Made by a program: the position numbers and the translations under genes
Shown: positions 25,279-34,544 of the stretch, in pieces
Layout: each line of letters opens with the position of its first letter
How positions within the stretch are numbered: the stretch's first letter is position 1
Source: JAKFDK01 sp036676195
GTDB taxonomy: Bacteria; Bacillota; Sulfobacillia; Symbiobacteriales; ZC4RG38
Length of the DNA: 64,000 nucleotides
Direction of reading: 5' to 3'
NCBI GenBank assembly: GCA_036676195.1
Contig: JAKFDK010000024.1
Coordinates: 16,304-80,303 of the forward strand
Notes under the pieces: generated by a model
What the model saw: the letters and a program-made list of their open reading frames with translations, nothing else
The model's database searches: none
Told to the model about the DNA's origin: nothing

Positions 25279-27223
25279 AAGCCAATGCCTCCCTCAGGTC
25301 GGAGCGCCCGGCTGCACCGGCCAGGGCCTCGGCCAGGGCCAGGTGGGTTCGCAGCCGCCCGCCGCCGCCCGCCACCGCCCGGCGCAGGGAGGCAGCGGCC
25401 TCGGCAAAGCGGTTCAGTTCCAGCAGAGCCGTGCCGTGGTCAGCCTCCACGGCGCGCCGGCCCGGCCGCCGGTGCCAGCCGGTCAGCGCCCGTTCGAGCC
25501 AGGGCAGGGCCGCGGCGGCATGGCCCCAGCGCAGAAGCAGCCGCCCGGCCCTGGCCTGGATCGCCACCGGCGCCCGCTCCCCGCCCAGCAGGGCCACGGC
25601 GGCCTCGGCCAGGGCTGGGGCCCCCAGCCGGGCCAGGTGTTCGGCCATATCCAGCACGGCGTCCTGCACCCGGCGCGGGCGCGGCGGGACCGGGGGGGCG
25701 GTCCGGCAGGTTGGATCACCGCTCAGATACCGGCCCAGGGCCAGAAGCGCCTCGGCCTGCAGCGGCGGTTGCGGACCGGCGGCCCGGGCCAGAGCAGTCA
25801 TGGCTGCAGCCGGATCGGTGGCCCGGCCAGCGGCTGGAGTGTCGGCTGGACAGGGGGTTGGGTCCAGGCTGGTGAGCAGTGCCACCAGGGCCTGCTGCAC
25901 CTGCACTTCCAGCCGGTCGGGGCCGGCTTCGGCCAGGAGTTGTTGCGCCCCCCGGTGGTCGCCCAGAGCCAGGCAGCATTCGGCCTGCAGCAGGCGGACA
26001 TCCGGCCCGGACAGGCCGGCGGTCAGGTCAGCGGCCATCCGGGGACAACCCCAGGCGAGGACGGACCGGGCAGCCTGCAAGGTCACTTCCGGCGGTGCTT
26101 CAATTTGGTTTTGCCAGGCCAGCAGGGCCGCGGCCGGCCCGTCGGCGGCTACCCAGGCCCGCAGCAGATCGCCCACCGGGGTATGATAGTTCGGTTTGGC
26201 CGCCAGGGCCTGCCGGAAGGCGGCGGCGGCGGCGCTGAAGTTGTGCAGGTCCATTTCGGTCTGGCCCAGTTGGAACCAGGCCAGGAAGGTGCCATGCCCC
26301 TCGATCGCCGGGTAGTCCGCCGGGGCCGGGCCCAGTTCCACGCAGCGGGCCAGGGCGCGGCGGGCAGCCGTGGGGTTGCCCAGCAGCAGGTGGGCGCAGC
26401 CGAGCCGGTAGTGAAGGTCGGTGTAGTCCGGCCAGCGCCCGGCGGCGTCAGCCATGACCCGGGTGGCTTCCTGCAGGTAACCGGCCCGGATCAGGGCGGC
26501 GCCCAACTGGTCGGCAAAAAAGGCTGCCTGCTCCAGAGCCCAGGCCCGGCGCAGGTAAGGCACGGCCCGGCGTGGCTGCCGCATGCGCAGGTACTCGACA
26601 CCCAGTTGAAACAGGTAGTAGGCGCGGTCTGGTTCGGCCTGCAGCCGTTCTGTGAGCAGGGCGACATTGCGGTTGAACTTGGCCTGGCGCACGCCCGGCT
26701 GGTCCAGATAGCCGTGGTGGTAAATGCGTAGATCGGTATACAGCAGCAGGCCGTCAACGCGAATCCACTCATGGATGGCGCCGTGGTAGCGGTGTTGCGG
26801 CCAGTTGCGCCACAGGCGGGGGTGGGTCACAGTCATGAGGTGGCCGCCGGGCTTGTTGCCCATCCAACTGGCCATGCTGAAGGCGAAGCCGGCTACCTCC
26901 GCAAGGGCGTTCCGGGCCAGTTCGGGGATGGCGGCGCACGCCTCCGGCGTAAGTTCGTCGTCGGCGTCCAGCACCAGCACCCACTCGCCGGTGGCCTGGT
27001 CCAGCCCATAATTGCGGGCAGCGGCAAAGTCGTTGCACCAGGGAAAGTATTCAACCCTGGCACCCAGTTCCTGTGCCACCGCCACCGTGTCATCGCGGGA
27101 GCCGGTATCGACCACAATCATTTCATCGGCTGCCCCGGCGGCGCTGGTCAGGCAACGGCGCAGATTGGTTTCTTCGTCGCGGGCAATGATGCACAGGCTG
27201 ACCAGCGGGCGGCGGTCAGTCAT
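25184..27223 (-). CDS. GT2 glycosyltransferase with long TPR domain (array member 4)
   Basis: 679 residues, the longest of the array. GT2 domain: LVSLCIIARDEETNLRRCL, DEMIVVDTGSRDDTVAVA, WVLVLDADDELT. The TPR-like region runs from about residue 210 to the end, roughly 450 residues. AGGAGGT precedes the ATG at 27223 by nine bases; it overlaps the upstream gene by 8 bases. The final 30 residues, read inside the start of the next gene, look like out-of-frame sequence (PVHDRPQRGPQPAPG), so a frameshift near 25.28 kb may have added them. Confidence 0.85.
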   Translation of the reverse strand: MTDRRPLVSLCIIARDEETNLRRCLTSAAGAADEMIVVDTGSRDDTVAVAQELGARVEYFPWCNDFAAARNYGLDQATGEWVLVLDADDELTPEACAAIPELARNALAEVAGFAFSMASWMGNKPGGHLMTVTHPRLWRNWPQHRYHGAIHEWIRVDGLLLYTDLRIYHHGYLDQPGVRQAKFNRNVALLTERLQAEPDRAYYLFQLGVEYLRMRQPRRAVPYLRRAWALEQAAFFADQLGAALIRAGYLQEATRVMADAAGRWPDYTDLHYRLGCAHLLLGNPTAARRALARCVELGPAPADYPAIEGHGTFLAWFQLGQTEMDLHNFSAAAAAFRQALAAKPNYHTPVGDLLRAWVAADGPAAALLAWQNQIEAPPEVTLQAARSVLAWGCPRMAADLTAGLSGPDVRLLQAECCLALGDHRGAQQLLAEAGPDRLEVQVQQALVALLTSLDPTPCPADTPAAGRATDPAAAMTALARAAGPQPPLQAEALLALGRYLSGDPTCRTAPPVPPRPRRVQDAVLDMAEHLARLGAPALAEAAVALLGGERAPVAIQARAGRLLLRWGHAAAALPWLERALTGWHRRPGRRAVEADHGTALLELNRFAEAAASLRRAVAGGGGRLRTHLALAEALAGAAGRSDLREALAYERRRAEPVHDRPQRGPQPAPGSGQCPADSR

Positions 27224-28763
27224 GCCGGTGCACCTCCTGCAGGGCCCGGCTGAGCGCCTCCTGTAACTGCGGGGCCCCCGGGTTGTGCCGAAGGCCCCGG
27301 GCCAGTGCCTCCAGTCGTCCCTCCAGCAGAACCTGGGTCGCCGCCCGCCAGCAGGCCCCAGTTCCGGCCAGCCGGGCCGCCTTCTCGCCCTGGCACAGAG
27401 CGACGGCGGTGCGCAGCCCCGGCTCGGCTTCCGGCGGCAGGTCGGCCAGGGCGGCCGCGGCTCCGGCGAAATCGGCCAGGTGAAACCGGCAGCGGGCCAC
27501 GACCGAAGCGAGCCGGGCGGGATCCGTGCCGGGCGGAACCGCCTGCAGTGCCGCCAGAGCCGGTTCCCAGAGGTGCGCAGTAACCAGGGCTTCAGCCAGG
27601 CAAAGCTGTTCTTCCGGCCGGTCAGGTACGGTCAGACCGGCTATTTCGGCCGCCGCGGCGGCAGGGCGGCGGGTCGCTGCCAGTGCCGCCAGGCGCCCCA
27701 GGGCGTACCGGGCCGGTGACCGGCCTGCCTCCCAGGCCCGGCGGTAGTGTCGCTCCGCCCGCCCGTGCTCGCCGCGGGCCTCGTACAGTTCACCCAGGGC
27801 GTGGTCTGCCCGCCAGCCGCCCATGGCCGGGTCAACACCGAAATGGGGCGGGGCGGCAGCAGGGCCCATGGCCAGGCACTGGTGAAAGCAGCCAATGGCC
27901 TCGGGCAGGCGCTGCAACATGCGGAAGGCACTGCCCTGGAGAAACACCAGGTCGGTGAAGTCGGGGAAGTGGGCCAGGCCGTCTGCCAGCTCATTCACAG
28001 CTTCCAGGGGCTGGTCGAGCCGGAGCAGGGTGGTAGCCAGGCCCTTGATCAGCTTGCTGGCAAACAGGTAGCCTTTGCCCAGGCACGGGGCCTTGGCCAG
28101 CCGCCACTCGCGGACCGCATCGGCGCGGCGCCCGGCGGCCTGATATTCGTTGCCCAGGTAGAAACGCAGGATCGGGTCGTCCGGGTCGACAGCCACGGCT
28201 TGCTCCACCAGTGCGAGGTTGCGCTCCCGCTTGCCCTTGTGGCTAATGCGCGGCGACAGGTAACCGTAGTGCAGAATGCGGAAGGGACCCGGCCGCAGCC
28301 GGTCTTCCGCCACGTTGACGCGCTCATGGATTACTCCCTGGTAGCGGTGCTCGGGCCGATTTCGGAACAGGCGGATGGCAAAACCCAGTTCCACCTCGCT
28401 GCCCGCCTGCTCCCCCACGAAATTCACCTGGGTGTTCAGGTAGCCATTGACCCGCTGCGCTACCAGCAGGCGGGGCAGTACGGCCCGGTCGTCGGGGTGG
28501 AGAGCTTCGTCGGCGTCCATGACCAGGATCCAGTCGCCGTTGGCCTGGTCGAGGGCGTGGTTGCGGGCGACAGCGAAACTGCCCGACCACGGCAGGTGAA
28601 AGACCCGGGCACCGGCGGCCTGCGCCAGTTCAGGGGTCTGGTCCCGGGAACCGGTGTCGACCACCACCAGGTCGCCGGCCACTCCGCGCACGCTTTCCAG
28701 GCACCGGGGCAGGTCTTCCGCCTCATCGCGGACGATCATGCACAGGCTGAGCCGGGGCCTCAC
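27216..28763 (-). CDS. GT2 glycosyltransferase with TPR domain (array member 3)
   Basis: 515 residues from a GTG at 28763 with GGGAGG upstream; the ORF reads 60 codons further back without support. GT2 domain: RLSLCMIVRDEAEDLPRCL, DLVVVDTGSRDQTPEL, WILVMDADEALHPDD, then FRNRPEHRYQGVIHERVN. Helical repeats follow with lengths typical of TPR. Its start overlaps the upstream stop as GTGA, so expression is coupled. Confidence 0.86.
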   Translation of the reverse strand: MRPRLSLCMIVRDEAEDLPRCLESVRGVAGDLVVVDTGSRDQTPELAQAAGARVFHLPWSGSFAVARNHALDQANGDWILVMDADEALHPDDRAVLPRLLVAQRVNGYLNTQVNFVGEQAGSEVELGFAIRLFRNRPEHRYQGVIHERVNVAEDRLRPGPFRILHYGYLSPRISHKGKRERNLALVEQAVAVDPDDPILRFYLGNEYQAAGRRADAVREWRLAKAPCLGKGYLFASKLIKGLATTLLRLDQPLEAVNELADGLAHFPDFTDLVFLQGSAFRMLQRLPEAIGCFHQCLAMGPAAAPPHFGVDPAMGGWRADHALGELYEARGEHGRAERHYRRAWEAGRSPARYALGRLAALAATRRPAAAAAEIAGLTVPDRPEEQLCLAEALVTAHLWEPALAALQAVPPGTDPARLASVVARCRFHLADFAGAAAALADLPPEAEPGLRTAVALCQGEKAARLAGTGACWRAATQVLLEGRLEALARGLRHNPGAPQLQEALSRALQEVHRHD

Positions 28764-30334
28764 GCTGTTCCCTCCCCCAGGCGGGCCAGCAGGTCGTGCA
28801 GGACAACGGCATCCGGATACCGGCGCAGGCCTTCGGCCAGCACCGCCCGCGCCTCTTCCAGGTATGGGCGGGCCGCCTCGGCCAGTGTTACGCCGGCCGC
28901 CAATGCCCGCGCCCCGACGGTATCGCCGGCAACCCAGCGGCAATAAGCCTGCTCGGCTCTGGCCGGAGCCTCCCAGGGGCTGTCCGCCGGTACTGCCGCC
29001 AGTTCGGCTTCGGCCGCAGCCGGTTGGCCCAGCCGGAGCAGGCAGTGCCCGCGCACGTAACGGGTACGGGGATCGGCTGCATCCGGGGGCAGGGTGTCAA
29101 GGGCGGTCTGGTACGCGCCTCCGGCGGCCAGCAGTCCTGCCACCGTCGGCAGCTTTTCGGCGGCCTCGATCCCGTGGAGCCGGCCCTGGGCATAGGCACA
29201 GACCTGATCGGCCGGTACCCCGGCGCCAAGCAGGATCTGCACGGTGGCCTCCAGCGGCGGCAGCCAGTCGGAACGCTGCTCCATGGCCTGCTCGTAGACA
29301 TTGACGGCCTCGTGCACCCGCCCGAGGGACTGGTAGACCCGACCCAGGGCGAAGGCGGCCTTCCAGGCGCCCAGACCTTCTTCGGCGCCGGCATAAGGCG
29401 GCACGGGTGCAGGCCCCAGGGCCATGGCCCGGCCGAAGGCGGCGGCGGCGTCGGCCCAGCGTTGCTGCTGGCAGCAAAGGACGCCCTTAAAGTAGAGCAG
29501 GTCGGTGAAGTCCGGCCAGTCGGTCAGGGCCCGGGTCAGTTCCGCCTCGGCGTCAGTTTGCTCACCGGCCTGGAGCAGTGCGTGAACCAGGCCCTTGGTC
29601 AGCTTGGGCGCCCAGTGCGGCTCGGCTCCGGCCTGCGCCCGCCGGTATTCAGCCGCCGCCTCGGCCCAGCGCTGTTGCCGGGCATACTCCACCGCCAGGT
29701 TAAAACGCAGAAAGGCGGAGTCGGGTGCCTGTGCCACCGCCTGCAGGAGCAGGTTCAGGTTGCGTTCCTTGCGGCCGCGGGCCGTATCCTGGGCCTCCAG
29801 ATAGCCCCAGTGGATAAACCGGATGGGCGCCCGGCTCAGGCCACCGTGGCCGGCTGCCACAATGCGGTGGGCGATCTGCTCATGCACGGCGCCCTCCCAG
29901 CGGTAGGCGGGGCGGTGCCGCCAGAAGCGCAGCAGTTCAGACCGCTCAGCATCAGGGTTGGCCGGGCTGCCCACCAGGTTGGTGACCGGGCAGATGTAGC
30001 CCTCGGCCCCACCCTGCTGCAACAGCGGCATGACTGTGGCGGCATCCTGCTCCAGGAGAGCCTCGTCGGCATCCAGCACCATGACCCATTCGCCGGTGGC
30101 GGCATCCAGGCCGGCGTTGCGGGCAGCGGAAAAGTCACCGGTCCACGGCCGGTGCAACACCCGGGCGCCCGCCACCCGGGCGATGTCGGGCGTGTCGTCG
30201 GTTGAACCGGTGTCCACAATGATGAGTTCAGCCCCCAGGGGGGCGACACTGGCCAGTGCCCTGGGCAGGTTGGCTTGTTCATTACGCACGATCATGCAGA
30301 TGCTCAGGGTCGGTGTTTGGCTCGATGTGCCCAT
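28760..30334 (-). CDS. GT2 glycosyltransferase with TPR domain (array member 2)
   Basis: 524 residues from the ATG at 30334; a GTG at 30343 is possible but too close to its ribosome site. GT2 domain: TLSICMIVRNEQANLPRAL, AELIIVDTGSTDDTPDIA, WVMVLDADEALLEQD, FWRHRPAYRWEGAVHEQIA. A TPR-like region follows from about residue 210. It overlaps member 1 by 53 bases. Confidence 0.86.
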   Translation of the reverse strand: MGTSSQTPTLSICMIVRNEQANLPRALASVAPLGAELIIVDTGSTDDTPDIARVAGARVLHRPWTGDFSAARNAGLDAATGEWVMVLDADEALLEQDAATVMPLLQQGGAEGYICPVTNLVGSPANPDAERSELLRFWRHRPAYRWEGAVHEQIAHRIVAAGHGGLSRAPIRFIHWGYLEAQDTARGRKERNLNLLLQAVAQAPDSAFLRFNLAVEYARQQRWAEAAAEYRRAQAGAEPHWAPKLTKGLVHALLQAGEQTDAEAELTRALTDWPDFTDLLYFKGVLCCQQQRWADAAAAFGRAMALGPAPVPPYAGAEEGLGAWKAAFALGRVYQSLGRVHEAVNVYEQAMEQRSDWLPPLEATVQILLGAGVPADQVCAYAQGRLHGIEAAEKLPTVAGLLAAGGAYQTALDTLPPDAADPRTRYVRGHCLLRLGQPAAAEAELAAVPADSPWEAPARAEQAYCRWVAGDTVGARALAAGVTLAEAARPYLEEARAVLAEGLRRYPDAVVLHDLLARLGEGTA

Positions 30335-31841
30335 TGTCCCCACCGTCCTTTGGCATGGCTGGGGTCAGGATGCGCTCAGCCGCTTCCAGGCAGAAACGGG
30401 CCGCGGCGGCACAGGCGGCGGCGGCTGCCTGCCTGACCAGGGCACGCATGGGCGCAGCGGGGCCGGTGGTTTGGCAGCAGGCCAGGAGCAGCCCGGCCAG
30501 ATTGCCCGGCAACTCACCGGCATTGGGTCCGGTAAGGCAGTCTGCCGCCGCCGCCGGGCGATCGAGGGCCCAGAGGCAAAGCGCTTCCAGACAAGTCCGC
30601 TCCATGGCGGGCGGCAGGGTTGCGACCGCGGTCAGGGCCGTTGCCGTGTCGCCGCCCTTGAGCAGGGCCAGTACTTGCAGCGCCGGATCGCCGGCCCGGG
30701 TCGCCAGCCAGGCCTGCAGTTCCGGCGGCTGGACGTGCGGCCGCAGGATGCGCACTGCCTGGGCGAGCGGCTCTACCCAGCCGGGAGCGCCGGCGGCGGC
30801 ATCGGCACAGGCGGTCAGGGCATCGATGGGGCGGTTCAGTTGGGTGTAGGCCCGGGCCAGGGCCATGTGCACCCGAATGCCGGCGGCGCTGGCCCAGGCA
30901 CCCAGGTAGGGCGGCACCGGCGCCGGCCCCATGGCCAGGCAGCGTTGCAGTGGCCCGACGGCCAGCGCCGGACACCCGCGCTCCAGCCAGCCGAGTCCCT
31001 GGAGCAGCACCAGATCGGTAAAGTCGGGAAACAGGGCCAGGGCGTCACCCAGGCAGGCATCCAGCTCCGCCCAGGCCCGGCGGGCCAGGTGGCAGAGGGC
31101 CAGGCACTTGTATAGCCGGGGCGCCCACGGCGGCAAGTGCCCGGGCTCCAGGCCCCGGCGTGCCGCCTGGAAGCAGGCGGTTGCTGCTTCGACCCGCCCC
31201 AGGGACTGCAGGGCCATACCCAGGCCGTACTGGTGAAAGATGTCGTCCGGGGTTGCCTCGACTTCCCGGCGGGCCAGGTCCAGGTTGCGCTCCAGCCGCC
31301 GGCGGTTCTTGGCAGCCGAGGTGAGGTACCCGGTGTGCACGATACGCACGCCGCTGTGCTCGATCCGAGCATCGGCCCGGGCCAGTGCCACGACGATTTG
31401 TTCGTGCACGCTGCCTGCAAAGCGGTACTCAGGCCGATTGCGCCACAGCCGGATGTTCTGAGACAGCTCGCTTTCCGTAAAGCCGCCGCCATCCAACAGA
31501 TCGACGGAGATGAGGGAGTATGCCTCCACTTCGCCTTGCTCCAGCAGCGGCCGCAGCCGCTCCCGGTCTTCCGGGTGCAGGTACTCATCGGCATCCAGCA
31601 CCAGGATCCAGTCGCCGCCGGCCGCATTCAAACCGGCGTTGCGGGCGGCGGCAAAGTCCCCGGTCCATGGCTGGTGCAATACCAGAGCCCCGGCCGTCCG
31701 GGCGATTTCCGGTGTGCTGTCCCGGGAGCCGGTATCGACCACGATGATTTCGTCGGCCAGGCCGCGCACGCTGTCCAGGCATTGTGGCAGTAGCGCCTGT
31801 TCGTCGCGCACGATCATGCACAGGCTGAGACGGGTCCCCAT
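30282..31841 (-). CDS. GT2 glycosyltransferase with TPR domain (array member 1)
   Basis: 519 residues. GT2 domain: RLSLCMIVRDEQALLPQCL, DEIIVVDTGSRDSTPEIA, WILVLDADEYLHPED, LWRNRPEYRFAGSVHEQIV. Helical TPR-like repeats from about residue 205. The ATG shares a base with the upstream stop (TAATG). Close similarity among members over the first 200 residues points to repeated tandem duplication, with the TPR part diverging faster. Confidence 0.86.
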   Translation of the reverse strand: MGTRLSLCMIVRDEQALLPQCLDSVRGLADEIIVVDTGSRDSTPEIARTAGALVLHQPWTGDFAAARNAGLNAAGGDWILVLDADEYLHPEDRERLRPLLEQGEVEAYSLISVDLLDGGGFTESELSQNIRLWRNRPEYRFAGSVHEQIVVALARADARIEHSGVRIVHTGYLTSAAKNRRRLERNLDLARREVEATPDDIFHQYGLGMALQSLGRVEAATACFQAARRGLEPGHLPPWAPRLYKCLALCHLARRAWAELDACLGDALALFPDFTDLVLLQGLGWLERGCPALAVGPLQRCLAMGPAPVPPYLGAWASAAGIRVHMALARAYTQLNRPIDALTACADAAAGAPGWVEPLAQAVRILRPHVQPPELQAWLATRAGDPALQVLALLKGGDTATALTAVATLPPAMERTCLEALCLWALDRPAAAADCLTGPNAGELPGNLAGLLLACCQTTGPAAPMRALVRQAAAAACAAAARFCLEAAERILTPAMPKDGGDNGHIEPNTDPEHLHDRA

Positions 31842-33772
31842 TATGGTTTTCCTCCGCCCAGGCTCTCGGCCAGGGCTGCCAGTTCGGGGTCAGCCGGCTC
31901 CTTGCGCAGCCCGATACGCACCAGTTCCAACGCCTGCGCCCGGAAGATCTGGGCACGCAGCAGGTGGGGCAGGGGATTGGCCGGCGCCTGCTCGGCAGCC
32001 TGGCGGGCCAGGGCATGCGCCCGCGGCCAGTTGCGCCGGGCCAGTTCCAGTTCAGCGGTCCAGCACAACAGGTCGGGGTCGTGACAGCCGGCGGCCAGCG
32101 CCCGCTCAAACTGGTCCAGGGCCAGGCGGCGGTGCCCGTGCAGCCGGTACGTCAGGCCCAGCAACCGGTGCCCCTCGCTCCAGCCGGCACCGTCCATCAG
32201 CCGGGCCACCCGCTCGGCCAAAGCGGTGACCCCCGCCGCCAGCAGAATATCCACCGCCTGCAGGACCACCTCGGCCCCGGCCTGGCCCCAGGCTGAAACA
32301 ACCTCGCCCGGGTCGCCCCCCCGGCACAGAACCTGGTGGATGGCACGCCAGGCCGGCAGGGCTGCCGACGGCAAGCCCTTGCGGGCCGGCCCTGCCAGCA
32401 GGGCCGTGGCGGTGACACAGTCGCCGGTGGCCCAGGCGCCGAGGACCTGGCGCCGCAGCGCCGCCGGCCCGAGGGCATGGTCGGCCGGTACCTGGCGCAA
32501 GTCGGCCAGCGCCTCGGCCGGCCTGCCCAGAGACAGGCGGCAGACCGCCCGCATGTAGTACACCTCCGGGTCGTGCGGAGCCAGGCGAACCGCCGCGTCC
32601 AGGGCCTGCAGCGCCGGGCGGAACAGGCGCTGCACGCTGAGCAAGTCGGCCTTGAGCATGAGTTGCTGCGGGTCCCGGGCATCCAGCAGCTTCCCCAGGC
32701 GGGCCGGCAACTCCCGGGCCCGGCCACTGGCGGCCAGGGTGGCGGCCAGGCTGTACAGGGGCTCCGGATCTTCCGGGAATGCCTGGTAGGCTGCCGCCAG
32801 ACTTTCAGTTGCGCCGGCGGCATCGCCAACCGCCGCCTGCAGCCGGCCCAGCGCACCCAGGGCCAGGTGGCTGCCGGCGCCCAGGGCGCCGCCGTAGGCG
32901 GAAGGAGCATCGCCCAGATCCAGGCAACGGCGGAAGGCTGCCGCCGCCTCGGGCAGGCGCCCGCAGGCGGACAGGCATTCACCCCGCAGCAATTCCAGAT
33001 CCGTATAGTCCGGCCAGCGGGCGCAGGCGGGCTCCAGACCGGCCAGCGCCCCGGCCGGGTCCGCCAGCCGCTGGTGGCAGAAGGCGTGCCAGTAGGCCGC
33101 CCCTGGGTGATCCTCCACAACTGTCAGGAGCCGGGGCAGCGCCCTGGCATATTGGCCCAGGCGGATTTCCTGCAAGGCCAGGTCCAGCGCCGTCACGTCG
33201 GATATCCGGCGCAGCCGCGCCAGGTTACGTCTCGCCCGACGTGCGGATTCATCCGGGTGCAGGCCATGGTGCACCACCCGGAACCCGGGGGGCGCCTGGG
33301 CGGCGGCGGCCTCCGCTTCCGGTGGCAGGGCAGGGTCAAAGTCGCCGGTGAAACGGTGTGCCGGGCAACGCCGGAACAGCCGGACCCGGTGGGCGACGTA
33401 GGTGCGGGCGCCCAGGGCGGGACCGGCCGGGCTGTACACCGGCATCCGGTAGGCACCGGGATTCGCTTCCAGCAGTGCCGCAAGGTCTGCTCCATAGGGG
33501 ATCTGCAGTTCCTCGTCGGCATCCAGTACCAGAATCCATTCACATGTTGCCTGCTCCAGCAGCGCGTTTCGGGCGGCAGCCAGGGTCCAGTCCCCGGGTA
33601 CCGGCATTACCGTTGCACCGGCCGCTTCGGCAATAGCCGCGGTCCGGTCCCGGGAGCCGGCATCGGCCACCAGTAACTCTGCGGCCTGGTCAGGCTGGCT
33701 GGCCAGACAGCGCGCCAGGACCCGGGCTTCGTCGCGGGCGACCACACACAGGCTGAGACGCGGGGCGGACAC
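31841..33772 (-). CDS. GT2 glycosyltransferase with TPR domain (first gene of the array)
   Basis: 643 residues from a GTG at 33772 with GGAGG upstream. GT2 domain: RLSLCVVARDEARVLARCL, AELLVADAGSRDRTAAIA, WILVLDADEELQIP. It differs from its four downstream paralogues: the usual VVDTGS is VADAGS and the acceptor-side motif is FRRCPAHRFTGDFDP without the HE pair. About 430 residues of TPR-like repeats follow. It is the promoter-proximal gene, 167 bases from the divergent repeat-protein gene. Confidence 0.85.
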   Translation of the reverse strand: MSAPRLSLCVVARDEARVLARCLASQPDQAAELLVADAGSRDRTAAIAEAAGATVMPVPGDWTLAAARNALLEQATCEWILVLDADEELQIPYGADLAALLEANPGAYRMPVYSPAGPALGARTYVAHRVRLFRRCPAHRFTGDFDPALPPEAEAAAAQAPPGFRVVHHGLHPDESARRARRNLARLRRISDVTALDLALQEIRLGQYARALPRLLTVVEDHPGAAYWHAFCHQRLADPAGALAGLEPACARWPDYTDLELLRGECLSACGRLPEAAAAFRRCLDLGDAPSAYGGALGAGSHLALGALGRLQAAVGDAAGATESLAAAYQAFPEDPEPLYSLAATLAASGRARELPARLGKLLDARDPQQLMLKADLLSVQRLFRPALQALDAAVRLAPHDPEVYYMRAVCRLSLGRPAEALADLRQVPADHALGPAALRRQVLGAWATGDCVTATALLAGPARKGLPSAALPAWRAIHQVLCRGGDPGEVVSAWGQAGAEVVLQAVDILLAAGVTALAERVARLMDGAGWSEGHRLLGLTYRLHGHRRLALDQFERALAAGCHDPDLLCWTAELELARRNWPRAHALARQAAEQAPANPLPHLLRAQIFRAQALELVRIGLRKEPADPELAALAESLGGGKP

Positions 33773-33939
33773 AGGGCACCCTCCTCCCCCGGCTCCGTAT
33801 GTTCCCTGGTCAGCCTATGCGCCCAATCCGGCGGCGCGTCTCCTCATCAGACGGGAGGAGCAATCAGAGAGATCTGTTCATATGTTGGAGTGGATTGTGA
33901 TTTCGATATGCCGACATTTTTTGCGGAGGGGATTTGCTA

Positions 33940-34497
33940 ATGTCGAACTTCCGTGTATTCAACGAAACCGCCAGCGCCTTGCTCACCCAGGTTTCCAACC
34001 CGACCGCCGCCTGCTTGCTGACGCAAGTTTCCAATACCACGGCTGCCAGCCTGCTTACGCAGGTATCTAACCCCACCGCCGCCTGCCTGCTGTCGCAGGT
34101 GTCCAACGCCACCGCCGCCTCCCTGCTCTCGCAGGTATCTAACCCCACCGCCGCCTGCCTGCTGATGACCCTTGGCGACCGGACCACCCTGGATACCTCG
34201 GAGACTGTGGTTTCGGCCACCACCGCCACCGCCACCGCCACCACCCGCACCGTGCTGGGTTATGACAAGGTGACCATGACGGTGAAGGGCGACGCCACCA
34301 CCGCTGCCACTGCCCTGCTGCAACTCAGCGCAGACGGCGTCAGCTTCACTGACGACGTTGGCGGCACCAAGACGGTGACGGCCGGCATTCAGGTCTTCTT
34401 TGTGCCGGCCACGCTGACCAAGTATGCCCGCATCGTTTATGCCAGCACAGCTGCCACCACCGTTACCCTGGTGGTTTTCACCCAGGCTCAGGTCTAA
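33940..34497 (+). CDS. DUF6385-type surface protein with 12-residue repeats
   Basis: 185 residues from the ATG at 33940 (GGAGGGG eight bases upstream). Residues 14-73 are five tandem 12-residue units of the form LLTQVSNPTAAC, alternating Cys and Ser at the last position; the residues before them look like a decayed sixth unit. Residues about 98-185 form a beta-rich domain (YDKVTMTVKGDATTAATALL, LQLSADGVSF, ARIVYASTAATTVTLVVF) shared with the protein at 36752 and typical of DUF6385, common in spore-forming Clostridia. No signal peptide, consistent with mother-cell synthesis and assembly on a spore. Ser/Thr/Asn-rich repeats make it a likely target of the neighbouring glycosyltransferases (inference). 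Confidence 0.75.
   Translation: MSNFRVFNETASALLTQVSNPTAACLLTQVSNTTAASLLTQVSNPTAACLLSQVSNATAASLLSQVSNPTAACLLMTLGDRTTLDTSETVVSATTATATATTRTVLGYDKVTMTVKGDATTAATALLQLSADGVSFTDDVGGTKTVTAGIQVFFVPATLTKYARIVYASTAATTVTLVVFTQAQV
33979..34158 (+). repeat. Five tandem 36-bp coding repeats
   Basis: Five contiguous 36-base units starting at 33979, 34015, 34051, 34087 and 34123 encode the 12-residue repeats. Synonymous differences between units show selection on the protein or age, and units 1, 3 and 5 (ending TGC, Cys) resemble each other more than units 2 and 4 (ending in Ser), suggesting duplication of a 72-bp pair. Confidence 0.9.
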
Positions 34498-34544
34498 GTT
34501 CCCGGCCGGCCCCGGGCCGGCCGCTACATAAAGGGGGGAGACCG

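Noticed and set aside
33979..34158. 36-bp tandem repeats as a CRISPR array
   Set aside because: Units are contiguous with no spacers and encode an in-frame 12-residue repeat.
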